Program-made: the position numbers and the translations under genes
Notes under the pieces: generated by a model
The model's database searches: none
What the model saw: only the letters and a program-made list of their open reading frames with translations
What the model was told of the DNA's origin: nothing
Assembly: GCA_016284305.1 (NCBI GenBank)
Contig: JAEEON010000074.1
Coordinates: forward strand, 164,882 to 228,881
DNA: 64,000 bases
Direction of reading: 5' to 3'
Source of the DNA: Bacteroidales bacterium
GTDB taxonomy: Bacteria > Bacteroidota > Bacteroidia > Bacteroidales > F082
Shown here: positions 16,501-26,700 of the stretch, piece after piece
How the letters are laid out: each line of letters opens with the position of its first letter
Numbering within the stretch: position 1 is the stretch's first letter

Positions 16501-18351
16501 ATGGAAAACAACAAAAGACTCTTTGAGGAATTTCCACCGGTGACCACCGAACAATGGGAAGCGGTTATCCAAAAGGACCTCAAGGGTGCCGACTACAACA
16601 AGAAATTGGTCTGGAAGACGGCAGAAGGTTTCCCGGTGAAGCCTTACTATCGTGCTGAGGACCTGAAAAACATTTCATGGATTGGCGTGATGCCCGACCA
16701 GTTCCCCTATGTCCGCGGCAACAAAGCCCTGGAAAACCACTGGCTAGTCCGTCAAGACATCCTCGTTACCGATGTGAAAGAGGCCAACGCTAAGGCCCTT
16801 GACGCCATCAAGCGTGGTGCCACCTCCATCGGATTTAAATTGGAATACGATAAGGCTTACAATCCAATCGAGATTTCGACTTTGCTTAACGGCATTGACC
16901 AAAAGACGGTTGAGATTAACTTGTTCAACAACAAGTATCACTTACCTCTGTTGGAGATGCTCTCGAAAGTGCCAGGTATCAAGGGTTCGTTGAATTATGA
17001 TCCGTTGATGCGTTATCTGCGTCGTGGTGTTTGGTATGTCACCGAAAACACGGACATGGAGCTGGCATACATCATGGTGAAAGCTGAGATTCCTGGCTTC
17101 CATACCATCGGTGTCAACAGTCATGTGCTCACCAATGCTGGTGCCACCATCGTGCAAGAGATGGCCGTTTCGTTGGCTATCGGAGTGGAATACCTCGACC
17201 GTTTGACGGAGAAAGGTCTCACCATTGACGAGATTGCACCCAAGATGCGCTTCAACCTGGCGGTGGGTCAAAACTACTTCATGGAGATGGCCAAGATGCG
17301 TGCTTACCGTATGCTTTGGGCCGACATCGTGAAGGCCTACGGCGGCAAGGAAGAAAACGCCAAGATGCACATCCACGCTTGCAATGCTGAGTTGGGCATG
17401 AGCCTCTATGACGCTTACGTCAACATGCTGCGTTCGACCACTGGAACCATGTCGGCTGTCTTGGGCGGTGTTGACTCATTCTGCGTCACTCCGTTCGATG
17501 CCATCTTTGAAAAGCCTACCGACTTCGCCGATCGTATCGCACGCAACCAACAGCTGATCTTGAAAGAAGAATCGCATTTCGACAAGGTGGCCGATCCCGC
17601 CGCCGGTTCTTACTATATCGAGAACCTCACCGATTCGTTGGCCAAAGCTGCTTGGAACCTCTTCCTGCAAATCCAGGACGAAGGTGGCTATCTCGCCGCT
17701 GTGCGTAAAGGCAGCATCCAAGCCTTCATCAAGGAAAGCGCCACCAAGAAGTTCAGCAACGTGGCTACCCGTCGCGAGACCATTCTTGGAACCAACCAGT
17801 TCCCCAACTTCACCGAAACGATGAAGTTCACGCCTGAAGCTTGGGTGTTTGGGGCTGACGACCGTCGTGCTGAGGATGCCGAAGTCGAGACCATCGTCAC
17901 CTTCCGTGCTGCACAACAGTTTGAGAAGCTGCGTTATGCCACTGACGTCTATGCCCAAGACCACAAACGTCCCGTGGCTTGGATGTTCACTTATGGCAAC
18001 TTGGCCATGCTGAAGGCACGCGCCAATTTCGCCTCTAACTTCTTTGCTTGCGCTGGTTTTCAAGTGGTTGACAACGCAGGCTTCAAGACCTTGGACGACG
18101 GTATCGCTGCCGCCCGTGAGGTGAAGCCTGAGATTGTGGTCATCTGTTCCTCCGATGAGGAATATGGCGAAGGCAACGCCCTCAAAATCTTCGAGGCCTT
18201 GAAGGACGAGACTATCGTGGTGCTCGCCGGTAATCCCGAAGGCACCGCCGATATCCTCAAAGAAGCAGGCATGAAGTATTTCATCCACGTGAGAAGCAAT
18301 GTCCTCGAGACTCTTCAGGATTTCCAAAAACAATTAGGTGTAACCAAATGA
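16501..18351 (+). CDS. mutA: Methylmalonyl-CoA mutase small subunit
   Basis: A 616-residue homologue of the alpha/beta heterodimer small subunit. The TIM-barrel block [15 protein letters not shown] near residue 365 and the flavodoxin-like C-terminal half are those of the mutase. The C-terminal domain lacks the DxHxxG cobalamin ligand motif (the region reads [14 protein letters not shown]), as expected for the non-catalytic subunit. The pair isomerises succinyl-CoA and methylmalonyl-CoA, the route by which Bacteroidales make propionate. mutB follows after 19 bases. No cobalamin riboswitch is recognisable in the 62 bases upstream. Confidence 0.96.
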   Translation: MENNKRLFEEFPPVTTEQWEAVIQKDLKGADYNKKLVWKTAEGFPVKPYYRAEDLKNISWIGVMPDQFPYVRGNKALENHWLVRQDILVTDVKEANAKALDAIKRGATSIGFKLEYDKAYNPIEISTLLNGIDQKTVEINLFNNKYHLPLLEMLSKVPGIKGSLNYDPLMRYLRRGVWYVTENTDMELAYIMVKAEIPGFHTIGVNSHVLTNAGATIVQEMAVSLAIGVEYLDRLTEKGLTIDEIAPKMRFNLAVGQNYFMEMAKMRAYRMLWADIVKAYGGKEENAKMHIHACNAELGMSLYDAYVNMLRSTTGTMSAVLGGVDSFCVTPFDAIFEKPTDFADRIARNQQLILKEESHFDKVADPAAGSYYIENLTDSLAKAAWNLFLQIQDEGGYLAAVRKGSIQAFIKESATKKFSNVATRRETILGTNQFPNFTETMKFTPEAWVFGADDRRAEDAEVETIVTFRAAQQFEKLRYATDVYAQDHKRPVAWMFTYGNLAMLKARANFASNFFACAGFQVVDNAGFKTLDDGIAAAREVKPEIVVICSSDEEYGEGNALKIFEALKDETIVVLAGNPEGTADILKEAGMKYFIHVRSNVLETLQDFQKQLGVTK

Positions 18352-18370
18352 TGCGAGACTGAGAAAGGAA

Positions 18371-20515
18371 ATGTATATGAGACCGAATTTCAAAGATATC
18401 AATATCAACGCTATTCCAAAAGGTCAAGGCACTATGCCTCAAGGTGAGCCTTGGGAGACCTCGGAACATATCATGGTGAAGCCCGCTTATACAGAAAAGG
18501 ACCTGGAGGGCATGGAACATCTTAACTATGCTGCAGGTATCGCTCCTTATCTGCGTGGACCTTATTCCACCATGTACGTGATGCGTCCTTGGACCATCCG
18601 TCAGTACGCTGGCTTCTCCACAGCTGAGGAGTCGAACGCTTTCTATCGTCGTAACATCGCTGCTGGTCAGAAAGGTCTGTCCGTGGCCTTCGACTTGGCT
18701 ACTCACCGCGGCTATGATGCCGACCATGAACGTGTCATGGGCGATGTGGGTAAGGCTGGCGTGAGCATCTGCTCCGTTGAAGACATGAAGGTGCTGTTCG
18801 ACCAGATCCCGCTCAACAAGATGTCCGTCTCTATGACCATGAACGGTGCTGTGTTGCCCATCCTCGCTTTCTATATCGTGGCCGCCCTTGAACAAGGTGC
18901 CAAGTATGAGGAGTTGCAAGGCACCATTCAAAACGATATTTTAAAGGAGTTCATGGTGCGTAACACCTATATTTATCCTCCTGAGTTCTCGATGCGCATC
19001 ATCGCCGACATCTTCGAGTTCACCTCGCAGAACATGCCGAAGTTCAACTCGATCTCCATCTCTGGCTACCATATGCAAGAGGCGGGTGCCACTTCCGACA
19101 TTGAGATGGCCTACACCTTGGCCGACGGCTGGGATTATCTCCGCACGGGTGTCAAGGCTGGTTTGGACATCGATGCTTTCGCTCCCCGTCTGTCGTTCTT
19201 CTGGTGTTCAGGCATGAACCACTTCATGGAGATTGCCAAGATGAGGGCCGCACGTATGATTTGGGCCAAGATTGTCAAGACCTTCAACCCGAAGAACGAG
19301 AAATCATTGGCACTGCGTACGCATACCCAAACTTCTGGTTGGTCACTTACCGAGCAAGATCCGTTCAACAACGTGGCCAGAACCTGTATCGAAGCTATGG
19401 GTGCCGCTCTGGGTCACACCCAGTCACTGCACACCAACGCCCTGGACGAGGCCATCGCCTTGCCCACCGATTTCAGCGCCCGTATCGCCCGTAACACCCA
19501 GATCTACATCCAGGAAGAGACCAATATCTGCCGTGTGGTGGATCCATGGGCAGGCTCCTACTATGTGGAGTCGCTCACCCGCGATCTCTATGAACGCGCA
19601 TGGGGTCACATCCAAGAAGTGGAAGCCATGGGTGGCATGGCCAAGGCCATTGAGACCGGTCTGCCAAAAATGCGTATCGAAGAGGCCGCAGCCCGCAAGC
19701 AAGCCAAGATCGACTCGGGTCGCGAGACCATCGTGGGCATTAACAAGTACCGCCTCGACCATGAGGATCCGATCGAGACCTTGGAGGTGGACAATACCGC
19801 TGTGCGTGAGTCACAGATCAAACGTCTGAAGGAACTCCGTGCCAACCGCAACGAAGCCGACGTGCAACGTTGCCTGGAGGCCATCACCAAGTGTGCCGAG
19901 ACCGGTGAGGGTAACCTCCTTGCCTTGGCCATCGAGGCTGCCAAAGTTCGCGCTACTTTGGGTGAGATTTCCATGGCTTGCGAGAAAGTCGCTGGTCGTT
20001 ACAAAGCAGTTATCCGTTCAATTTCAGGAGTGTATTCTATGGAAACGAAAAATGACGCACGTTTCGCCGAAGCTGTTGCCAAGGCTGACGAATTTGCCAA
20101 GTTAGAAGGTCGCCGTCCGCGTATCATGATCGCTAAGATGGGTCAGGACGGTCACGACCGTGGCGCTAAGGTAGTGGCTACCGGTTATGCCGACATCGGT
20201 TTCGACGTCGATATGGGTCCGTTGTTCCAGACCCCTGCCGAGGCTGCCAAGCAAGCCGTGGAGAACGACGTCCACATTCTTGGCGTGAGCTCTTTGGCTG
20301 CTGGCCATAAGACTCTGGTGCCTCAGGTCATCGCTGAGCTGGAGAAGCTGGGCCGTCCCGACATCATGGTCACCGTGGGTGGCGTGATTCCTGCACAGGA
20401 CTACCAGTTCCTCTACGACGCCGGTGCCGTGGCCATCTTCGGTCCTGGAACCGTCATCAGCGATTCAGCCATCAAGATGCTGGATCTGCTGATCGCCGCA
20501 CGCAAACAGGCCTAA
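18371..20515 (+). CDS. mutB: Methylmalonyl-CoA mutase large (catalytic, B12-binding) subunit
   Basis: A 714-residue catalytic subunit. The barrel domain includes [18 protein letters not shown] near residue 74 and the substrate channel blocks [16 protein letters not shown] near 315. The C-terminal B12-binding domain has D593-G-H595-D-R-G, where His595 is the lower cobalt ligand, then the usual [15 protein letters not shown] segment. Together with mutA it converts succinyl-CoA to (R)-methylmalonyl-CoA. An epimerase and decarboxylase are not in the window. A hairpin at 20580-20605 after the stop is a likely terminator for the operon. Confidence 0.98.
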   Translation: MYMRPNFKDININAIPKGQGTMPQGEPWETSEHIMVKPAYTEKDLEGMEHLNYAAGIAPYLRGPYSTMYVMRPWTIRQYAGFSTAEESNAFYRRNIAAGQKGLSVAFDLATHRGYDADHERVMGDVGKAGVSICSVEDMKVLFDQIPLNKMSVSMTMNGAVLPILAFYIVAALEQGAKYEELQGTIQNDILKEFMVRNTYIYPPEFSMRIIADIFEFTSQNMPKFNSISISGYHMQEAGATSDIEMAYTLADGWDYLRTGVKAGLDIDAFAPRLSFFWCSGMNHFMEIAKMRAARMIWAKIVKTFNPKNEKSLALRTHTQTSGWSLTEQDPFNNVARTCIEAMGAALGHTQSLHTNALDEAIALPTDFSARIARNTQIYIQEETNICRVVDPWAGSYYVESLTRDLYERAWGHIQEVEAMGGMAKAIETGLPKMRIEEAAARKQAKIDSGRETIVGINKYRLDHEDPIETLEVDNTAVRESQIKRLKELRANRNEADVQRCLEAITKCAETGEGNLLALAIEAAKVRATLGEISMACEKVAGRYKAVIRSISGVYSMETKNDARFAEAVAKADEFAKLEGRRPRIMIAKMGQDGHDRGAKVVATGYADIGFDVDMGPLFQTPAEAAKQAVENDVHILGVSSLAAGHKTLVPQVIAELEKLGRPDIMVTVGGVIPAQDYQFLYDAGAVAIFGPGTVISDSAIKMLDLLIAARKQA

Positions 20516-20528
20516 TAGCCACGCTTCG

Positions 20529-20560
20529 CGTCATTGCGAGCGCAGCGAAGCAATCCAACC
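20529..20560 (+). repeat. REP-like intergenic repeat, copy 1
   Basis: Begins CGTCATTGCGAGCG and ends GAAGCAATCCAACC. Two further copies, in inverted orientation to each other, lie at 61783-61820 and 61845-61876 with nearly the same sequence. Located right after mutB. Confidence 0.75.
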
Positions 20561-20579
20561 AGACATGAAATGGTTTGAA

Positions 20580-20605
20580 AAATCCCGTCAGCGATGGCGG
20601 GATTT
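20580..20605 (+). terminator. Terminator hairpin after mutB
   Basis: AAATCCCG (20580-20587) and CGGGATTT (20598-20605) pair perfectly around a 10-base loop and are followed by ATTTC. It lies 65 bases after the mutB stop. Confidence 0.6.
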
Positions 20606-20679
20606 ATTTCTATGTGACAATCAAGCAATCTTGAAAGCTGTTGAGGAGATAAGGAATAATCCCGAAAAACAAAATTTTT

Positions 20680-20720
20680 CAATAAAATTTATTGTATTTC
20701 AAAATTAGTTACTACTTTTG
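20680..20720 (+). promoter_or_regulatory. higBA promoter with overlapping palindromic operator
   Basis: TTG (20692-20694), 18-base spacer, TACTTTTG (20713-20720); the higB ATG follows only 8 bases later, so the transcript may be nearly leaderless. A perfect inverted repeat with one central base, CAATAAA-A-TTTATTG (20680-20694), covers the TTG box. It is a good candidate for the site where the HigA antitoxin represses its own operon. Confidence 0.5.
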
Positions 20721-20728
20721 CAGTCACT

Positions 20729-21028
20729 ATGAGAATCGTATCACATAAAAGATTGGTTGATTTTTACGAATCAGAAGGCCATTCCGATGCGAAGACGGCC
20801 TTGGAACGCTGGTATGAAATCACCGAAGAAGCGGAATGGAAAAACCTTTCGGATATCAAGGTTGATTTTCCGGCAACGGACTATGTTGGGAATCAACGTT
20901 ATGTGTTCAATATCAGGGGAAACAAATACCGTCTTGTGGTGGTGGTGAAATTCACGATAGGCCATGTGTTTATTCGGTTTGTGGGCACCCATAGCGATTA
21001 TGACAAAATTGATGTTTCAACAATATAG
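20729..21028 (+). CDS. higB: HigB-family toxin (type II mRNA interferase)
   Basis: A 99-residue protein of the HigB/RelE-superfamily type (PF09907-like) that cleaves mRNA on the ribosome when free of its antitoxin. Family features are the N-terminal RIVSHKRLVDFYE, the central KVDFPATDYV and GNQRYVFNIRGNKYRL, and the C-terminal FIRFVGTHSDYDKID. Toxin-first gene order and 12-base spacing to the antitoxin gene are normal for higBA. No overlap with other genes. Confidence 0.9.
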   Translation: MRIVSHKRLVDFYESEGHSDAKTALERWYEITEEAEWKNLSDIKVDFPATDYVGNQRYVFNIRGNKYRLVVVVKFTIGHVFIRFVGTHSDYDKIDVSTI

Positions 21029-21040
21029 GAGAAAAGCGAC

Positions 21041-21403
21041 ATGAGCAAAATCACGAAAGAACAGTACGAATTTGCATTGGAGAGAATCGAAGAATTGTTG
21101 CCGCTGGTGACGGACGAGACACCCGCCAACGACCGCAACGCCATCGAATTGACGATGATGTCGGATGTCGTAATCGAATACGAGAAGGAGCATTATCCCA
21201 TCGAGAAGCCGTCTGTGGCCGATTTGATAGAATTGTCGCTCGAAGAAAAAAAGATGACACAGAAGCAGTTAGCTTTTCTTATCGGCGTAAGTCCTTCGCG
21301 AATCAACGACTATGTGACTGGTAGGGCAGAACCAACCTTGAAAATCGCCCGCCTACTTTGCCGCACTTTGAACATTACGCCAGCTGCGATGTTAGGGTGC
21401 TGA
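21041..21403 (+). CDS. higA: HigA-family antitoxin with helix-turn-helix
   Basis: A 120-residue antitoxin. The C-terminal half holds an XRE-type helix-turn-helix (KKMTQKQLAFLIGVSPSRIN, about residues 69-88, then DYVTGRAEPTLKIARLL). The N-terminal acidic region should bind the toxin. It should neutralise HigB and repress the operon through the palindrome at 20680-20694. It sits 12 bases after higB. Confidence 0.9.
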   Translation: MSKITKEQYEFALERIEELLPLVTDETPANDRNAIELTMMSDVVIEYEKEHYPIEKPSVADLIELSLEEKKMTQKQLAFLIGVSPSRINDYVTGRAEPTLKIARLLCRTLNITPAAMLGC

Positions 21404-21415
21404 AAAATTTTACTA

Positions 21416-21435
21416 TATGAAAAATTTATTTCATA
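21416..21435. promoter_or_regulatory. Inverted repeat TATGAAA-n6-TTTCATA upstream of the membrane protein gene
   Basis: Seven-base arms around a 6-base spacer, between higA and the gene at 21465. TAATTTCG, a weak match to TAnnTTTG, overlaps its right edge, so it could be an operator. It is not the same sequence as the higBA palindrome. Confidence 0.3.
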
Positions 21436-21464
21436 ATTTCGCAATTGATTAAAGATTTAAAAAA

Positions 21465-22322
21465 ATGGAAGATATCAATAGTGCCCAAGACGCCATCTTG
21501 AACAATGTCACAGAAACCCCGACAAAGAATAACGGCCGAAACGATTTCTGGAAAAGTCTGCTTCGCACGGTACTTGGTATTTCCATCTCCATTACCCTCA
21601 CTTTCGGTACCAATGCGCTCCTGATACATCTCCGTGCTGTCAAAGACCGCAAGATAACCGCCATGATGGTGGTAGGTAACATAGAGACCTTCGCTAATCA
21701 TTTGGACCAATGCGCCAATCACATGGGTTGGAACGATACGTTGGCCGCCTATCTGCTTGCCATACCTATCGATTCTCTTGACTTCGTTGACCAAAACCAA
21801 CTCCTCTTTGGCATTAATAATGTTACGGCATACTATACTTTAAACCATGATAAATCGGCACAGAATATTTTCTCTAACTCAATCGACATTTGGAAAAACA
21901 TAGGGAATTTTGAGTTCATTGAAAACACAGGTCAGTGTTTTTCCGATATCGATAACATAAAAGAGATCTACGACAATTTTCTTTCCTCTACAGACCGTAT
22001 CAGGAGCCGATTGATACAAAATCTCGAATCTAGTCCTGGCAAGACACTTGGTTCTAAGGCCTTACATGACAAGGAGTACCGGAATCATTTGGCACAAATC
22101 CACTCTCAAGCAGAATATTATCACTATCTTGCGTCTTACATTCGTTGGAAGAATGCCAAAAACAAGCAGTTGATGGACATAACGGAAGAAGAGTTGAAGC
22201 ATTTCATCGAGGAAAGAGACAAAAAGCAAATAGGCATCGGTAATGCTCCGGAACAGGAATCGTTCCGTACTCCCGTCATCAATTTCGACAGTTTGCCTGC
22301 TATTCAAGATTGGCTAAAATAA
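21465..22322 (+). CDS. Membrane protein of unknown function
   Basis: A 285-residue protein not recognised. A polar N-terminus of about 28 residues is followed by one hydrophobic segment (LLRTVLGISISITLTFGTNA, about 30-50). The rest (about 55-285) is mostly helical and charged, without cysteine pairs or catalytic motifs. It should be anchored in the inner membrane. It lies 61 bases after higA on the same strand and ends 20 bases from the convergent phosphatase gene. Membership of a defence or toxin module is possible from the neighbourhood but not shown. Confidence 0.65.
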   Translation: MEDINSAQDAILNNVTETPTKNNGRNDFWKSLLRTVLGISISITLTFGTNALLIHLRAVKDRKITAMMVVGNIETFANHLDQCANHMGWNDTLAAYLLAIPIDSLDFVDQNQLLFGINNVTAYYTLNHDKSAQNIFSNSIDIWKNIGNFEFIENTGQCFSDIDNIKEIYDNFLSSTDRIRSRLIQNLESSPGKTLGSKALHDKEYRNHLAQIHSQAEYYHYLASYIRWKNAKNKQLMDITEEELKHFIEERDKKQIGIGNAPEQESFRTPVINFDSLPAIQDWLK

Positions 22323-22342
22323 GACAAACTACAAACCCAGGA

Positions 22343-24283
22343 TTACTTGCGGTAGCTGATAGCAAACAACGTCAAGTCGTCGCTTTGTTCGGCATCACCG
22401 ACGAAATCCTGCACGGCACCCGTCACCATTCCGGTCAGCATTTCAGCGTTCGTTGACTGGGTGTTAAGCACTGCAACCACATTGTCCCGTCCGAACTGAG
22501 CATGATCTTTGTTTTCCGCCTCTGTCAGCCCGTCGGTATAAAGGAAAATGGTTGTGCCTGGAGCGAGTGATATATGTTGTGCTTGATAATTCCATTCAGC
22601 CATCACACCCAAAGGGATGTTGGATTCAATGTCCAAGAACTTTGGTTGATCTCCACCAAGGAGAAGAGGAGCTTCGTGACCTGCATTGCAGTAGGTCAGC
22701 TCGCCCGTAGTGAGGTCCAGAACGCCCAAGAAGAAGGTAGCGAACATCATCAACTCGTTTCTTGCGGACAAGGCATCATTGAGCGTAGTGACAATCTTCT
22801 CCGGACGAATCTCATTGGCGACCTGTGTACGGAACACCGCGACAATCATCGCCATCCATAAGGCACTAGGCAGTCCTTTTCCGGAGACATCACCAACACA
22901 GAAAAACAGCTTATCATCACGAAGGACAAAGTCATACATGTCGCCGCCTACCGCCTTGGCAGGGGTTACCATACCATAAATGTCGATGTCGTTTCGCTCG
23001 GGATAGGGTGGGTAGGTCTTGGGCAGCATCGCCATCTGGATTTTACGGGCGATATCCAGTTCGTTTTCCAGCGAGGCACGTTGGGCTGTGGCTGTCGTAA
23101 GCTTGTCGATATAAGAGGATAGCGAATGCTGCATGTCCTCGAAAGAATCGCGCAACAGCCGTATTTCGTCGTTTTGTTTGATTTCGGGAAGAGCGGTGTT
23201 GAAGTTACCTTTGGCGATTTCCTCAGCGGAAGCAGCCAAGAATTTGAGGGGACGTGTGGCTCTACGGGTTGACAAGCCGCTGATGAGGGAGGTCACCAAT
23301 AGGCCGATGCCCATCAGGATCAAGATGATGGTCGCAATGACTTTGCCTGGCCGATACAAGGCCGATGTCGGAACGACAATAGCCATCGACCATCCGGCTC
23401 GCGACAACGGGCTGTAATAGACAATAGAGCGGATTCCGTCCATATAGGTAGTCTTGCTTGACTTTTTTCCCGCCAGCATCTCTTCTCCAATCTGCCGGTA
23501 CTCTTCCGACATCTTCGTTCCCGCGAAGTCAAAGTAGTTGCCCGTCAAGGGCCGTTCCATTTCTGGATGAGCGATATAGACACCGTCGCGACCGAGCATG
23601 AAACAATAGATACGCTCATTATCGTTTCTCTTTCCAAAAAGGCTTTTCCGGTTCACTTGTTCATTTAGTCGAGACAATTCTTCATAAAGCCATTGCAGGG
23701 GAATGTCTGCCCCGAATACTCCGACGGTGTTGCCTTTGTTGTTCACGACAGGTGCAGAGAAGGTACAAAGGATGGTCTTTGCCCCCGCTTCGTCATAATA
23801 AGGATCAGACCATTGGCTCTTACCTGTTTCCAATGTTTCCCGAAACCATTTGGCATTGAGGTAGTCATGTTGGTCGGACCCAATTTGAAGCCGTTCAATT
23901 TGTCCATGATCACGCCTGGCGACATAAGGCTCGAACCAGCGTCCCTTTTCCGGATAATAATCTGGGTTGAATCCAACTCCATATCCCAATATGTGCGGAT
24001 TCAGTATTAATTCTTTCTCCAAGGCATCAAGAACCTCTTCGGGTGACCCCAAGTTCTCCTGTATTTCTGCCAGGTTGTTCACGGCAGAAACCTCTACCTT
24101 ATCCAGCATTCCCTCCACCTTGTCGTTGGTGGTTTCGAGAATGTCTTGGTAACGGATGCTGGTTAAGACCGTAATCTGTTTTTGGGCAAACAAGAATATC
24201 AGGCTGGAGACGAATGACATCAGCAGCAGCATCGACAGGACAATCCGTCGAGTAATGCGTCTGGAAAAAGAATTGTTTTTCAT
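22343..24283 (-). CDS. SpoIIE-type PP2C phosphatase with Cache sensor and HAMP domain
   Basis: A 646-residue membrane signal transducer. An N-terminal membrane segment (about 12-32) leads to a periplasmic double-Cache-like sensor (about 40-315, with WFEPYVARRD and WSDPYYDE-type blocks), a second membrane segment (about 318-342), a HAMP domain (about 343-395), a short coiled coil and a PP2C/SpoIIE phosphatase (about 430-646). The phosphatase keeps its metal-binding acids in VGGDMYDF and VGDVSGKG, and YCNAGHEAPLLL. Such proteins dephosphorylate anti-sigma-factor antagonists (RsbU/RsbV scheme). No RsbV or RsbW gene lies next to it, so the target is elsewhere. Confidence 0.93.
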   Translation of the reverse strand: MKNNSFSRRITRRIVLSMLLLMSFVSSLIFLFAQKQITVLTSIRYQDILETTNDKVEGMLDKVEVSAVNNLAEIQENLGSPEEVLDALEKELILNPHILGYGVGFNPDYYPEKGRWFEPYVARRDHGQIERLQIGSDQHDYLNAKWFRETLETGKSQWSDPYYDEAGAKTILCTFSAPVVNNKGNTVGVFGADIPLQWLYEELSRLNEQVNRKSLFGKRNDNERIYCFMLGRDGVYIAHPEMERPLTGNYFDFAGTKMSEEYRQIGEEMLAGKKSSKTTYMDGIRSIVYYSPLSRAGWSMAIVVPTSALYRPGKVIATIILILMGIGLLVTSLISGLSTRRATRPLKFLAASAEEIAKGNFNTALPEIKQNDEIRLLRDSFEDMQHSLSSYIDKLTTATAQRASLENELDIARKIQMAMLPKTYPPYPERNDIDIYGMVTPAKAVGGDMYDFVLRDDKLFFCVGDVSGKGLPSALWMAMIVAVFRTQVANEIRPEKIVTTLNDALSARNELMMFATFFLGVLDLTTGELTYCNAGHEAPLLLGGDQPKFLDIESNIPLGVMAEWNYQAQHISLAPGTTIFLYTDGLTEAENKDHAQFGRDNVVAVLNTQSTNAEMLTGMVTGAVQDFVGDAEQSDDLTLFAISYRK

Positions 24284-24316
24284 TTTATTAGGATGCCTAC
24301 ATGCTTTAAAAGAATA

Positions 24317-24348
24317 TTGTCCACAAAAATAAAAAAAGATTATCTTTG
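24317..24348 (+). promoter_or_regulatory. Promoter of the PPAD-like deiminase gene
   Basis: TTG (24317-24319), 21-base spacer, TATCTTTG (24341-24348); the ATG at 24381 follows after 32 bases. Confidence 0.55.
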
Positions 24349-24380
24349 CCGCTTAAATAGAAACAAACCTTTTTAAAATC

Positions 24381-26690
24381 ATGAAAAAACTATTCCTTTC
24401 TTTTGTTATTTTCAGTTTGGTGGCGGTTACGACCCTTCAAGCTCAACAACAGAAGCCTGACTGGATGCGTTGGCATTATCTCTCCGAGGAGGAGATGCAC
24501 ACTCCTGTACGTGCCATTAACTTCACTGAGACTCCGCCTCCGACAGGTGAACCCCGTTTTGTGGCAGAATTTGAACCGATGCAGGGTGTCATGATCCGTT
24601 ATCCCCTGGGGATTCCCGAGGATCTGGTGGCTCAACTCTCCAACAACTGCCCGGTGTATTGCATCGTAAGTAGTAGCCAGCAAAGCAATGCTCAATACGA
24701 TTTCCAAAATGCTGGTGTAAACATGAGTAACGTGAACTTTGTCAATGCCCCAACCGACTCTTATTGGGTTCGCGATTACGGTCCGTGGTACATCTTTGAG
24801 GACCGTCATCCGGCCATCGTCGATAACGTCTATAACCGTCCCCGTCCCTATGACGATGAAATATCTGGTGTATTTGCCACTTATTGGAACATCCCCATGT
24901 ATGGCATGAACCTCAACCATACGGGAGGCAACATGATGGAAGACGGTCGCGGCCATGGTGTCAGTGATGACTTGGTGGTGCGTGAGAACAACAACAATGA
25001 GTCCAACGTCCGTCAAAAGATGGAGCAGTACCTTGGTATTGATAACTATCATATCACCATCGACCCGCAAGGTGAATACATTGCCCACGTGGATTGCTGG
25101 GGCAAGTACCTTGCGCCCGACAAGATTTTGATTGCCCGTCTGCCACAGAGTAACCCTCGCTACCAATACTATGAGCAGGTGGCTGAGTATTTTGCGACCA
25201 CCAACTGCTGCTGGGGCTATCCCTACCGCGTTTATCGTGTCGATGAACCAGGAGGCAACACAATAGCTCCTTATACCAACAGTTTGATTCTCAACCATTC
25301 GGTTTACGTTCCGATTGGCAACAACTCCTCCTACAACAACGCTGCTTTGGCTGTGTATCAAGAGGCCATGCCTGGTTATAACATCGTAGGTGTGCCTTAT
25401 AACAGTTACTGGGGTGGTTGGGAGAACACCGATGCCCTGCATTGCCGTACCCGTGGCGTGATGGATTTCAACATGCTCTTCGTCGATCACCGCGACGTGC
25501 TTCATGGCGAACAAGAATGGCAAAATTCCTATCCTATCGTGAGTAAGTTCATCGCTTATAGTGGGGAAAGTTTGAAACAAGACTCCCTCTTGGTTTATTA
25601 TAGCATCGACGGTGGAGCCTATCAAACCGCTCAGATGACCCCCACGGGGAATCCTGACGAATATGTAGGCTATATCACGGGTTACCAAAGCGGTTCTTCC
25701 GTTGACTATTATGTTTTCGGTGCCGATAACTCTGGACATCGCTACACTCAACCAGTATTCGCTAATTTAGACCCTCACCATTTCACTGTGGGCGCCCACA
25801 CACCTTCTGGTGAACTGGTGATCAGCGCCGATACCTTATGGTTTTATGATCCCTACCAGGAACTTACATTCTCTATTACCAATGAAACCACTGAAGATGT
25901 TGTAATTGAGCACTTTGATAACAATGCTTCCTTTGGCAATAATAAGTTTTTAATGGTAAATCCCCATGTTGTTTTACCTTATACGTTAAGCCCAGGGAGT
26001 TCCCTCGAAGTTACGGTTACTCTTGAAACCGTTCCCATCTTGCCTAAGGGTTATCTCGATTTCTTGCTACGCATTACGACTTCGTTAGGTGACAAAACGG
26101 TGGTGGTTGAAGTATTGGATACGGCTATTGACACTGGACTCTATGCAGGTGAGACGTTCTTTTATTTGGAAGAACCAACATTGAATGTATGCGTGACCAA
26201 TGGCAATACGGGCACTCAAACGCCTATTGTAATCACTTCAATTACAGAAGAGGAGAACCCGTCGGGAGAATCTTATTTGATTATTGAACCATCTCATGAA
26301 TTGCCCTATTCTTTGCCCGCAGGCGAACAATTCTGTATTGATTTAACTGTCGATACCGACAACGCAAAGGGCTTTGAGCAAACTGGTGTAATGGTTGAAT
26401 CCGATCATGGCAGCTTTTTGTTCATTATTCATATTGACGGTTCTTTATTGAACGTCACGGAGCTCTCCAATGAAACCAAACTCTATCCCAACCCCACTTC
26501 TGGAAACTTTACCGTTGAAGGCCTTAACGTGGCTAAAGTGGAGGTCTATAGCCTTGTAGGCCAGAAAGTTTATGAGGAGATGGGTCAGGTGGTTAACATC
26601 AATGCCGCTGATTGGAACAAGGGCATTTATCTGGTCAATATCATCAACCAGAACGGTGCCGTTGAAACCAAGAAATTGGTAGTGGAATAA
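24381..26690 (+). CDS. Porphyromonas-type peptidylarginine deiminase with T9SS sorting domain
   Basis: A 769-residue secreted protein closely resembling the peptidylarginine deiminase (PPAD) of Porphyromonas gingivalis, which converts arginine, chiefly at peptide C-termini, to citrulline and ammonia. It has a signal peptide (1-21, ending LQAQ) and a guanidino-modifying catalytic domain (about 45-365). D132 (SYWVRDYGPW), H236/D238 (HVDCWGKYLAP) and C355 (DALHCRT) match the PPAD catalytic set D130, H236, D238 and C351. R153 and R155 in YNRPRPYDDE match R152/R154, which bind the peptide's carboxylate. An Ig-like domain (about 385-475) follows, then about 200 beta-rich residues absent from PPAD, then a T9SS type A sorting domain (about 698-769, LYPNPTSGNF). 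Probably surface-displayed or released. Plain agmatine deiminase is less likely given the signal and sorting domains. It has its own promoter. Confidence 0.9.
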   Translation: MKKLFLSFVIFSLVAVTTLQAQQQKPDWMRWHYLSEEEMHTPVRAINFTETPPPTGEPRFVAEFEPMQGVMIRYPLGIPEDLVAQLSNNCPVYCIVSSSQQSNAQYDFQNAGVNMSNVNFVNAPTDSYWVRDYGPWYIFEDRHPAIVDNVYNRPRPYDDEISGVFATYWNIPMYGMNLNHTGGNMMEDGRGHGVSDDLVVRENNNNESNVRQKMEQYLGIDNYHITIDPQGEYIAHVDCWGKYLAPDKILIARLPQSNPRYQYYEQVAEYFATTNCCWGYPYRVYRVDEPGGNTIAPYTNSLILNHSVYVPIGNNSSYNNAALAVYQEAMPGYNIVGVPYNSYWGGWENTDALHCRTRGVMDFNMLFVDHRDVLHGEQEWQNSYPIVSKFIAYSGESLKQDSLLVYYSIDGGAYQTAQMTPTGNPDEYVGYITGYQSGSSVDYYVFGADNSGHRYTQPVFANLDPHHFTVGAHTPSGELVISADTLWFYDPYQELTFSITNETTEDVVIEHFDNNASFGNNKFLMVNPHVVLPYTLSPGSSLEVTVTLETVPILPKGYLDFLLRITTSLGDKTVVVEVLDTAIDTGLYAGETFFYLEEPTLNVCVTNGNTGTQTPIVITSITEEENPSGESYLIIEPSHELPYSLPAGEQFCIDLTVDTDNAKGFEQTGVMVESDHGSFLFIIHIDGSLLNVTELSNETKLYPNPTSGNFTVEGLNVAKVEVYSLVGQKVYEEMGQVVNINAADWNKGIYLVNIINQNGAVETKKLVVE

Positions 26691-26700
26691 GGTGAAAGGT

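Noticed and set aside
24390..25751. 453-residue minus-strand open frame across the PPAD-like gene
   Set aside because: Antisense of a gene with clear catalytic residues, signal peptide and sorting domain; no promoter and no domain.
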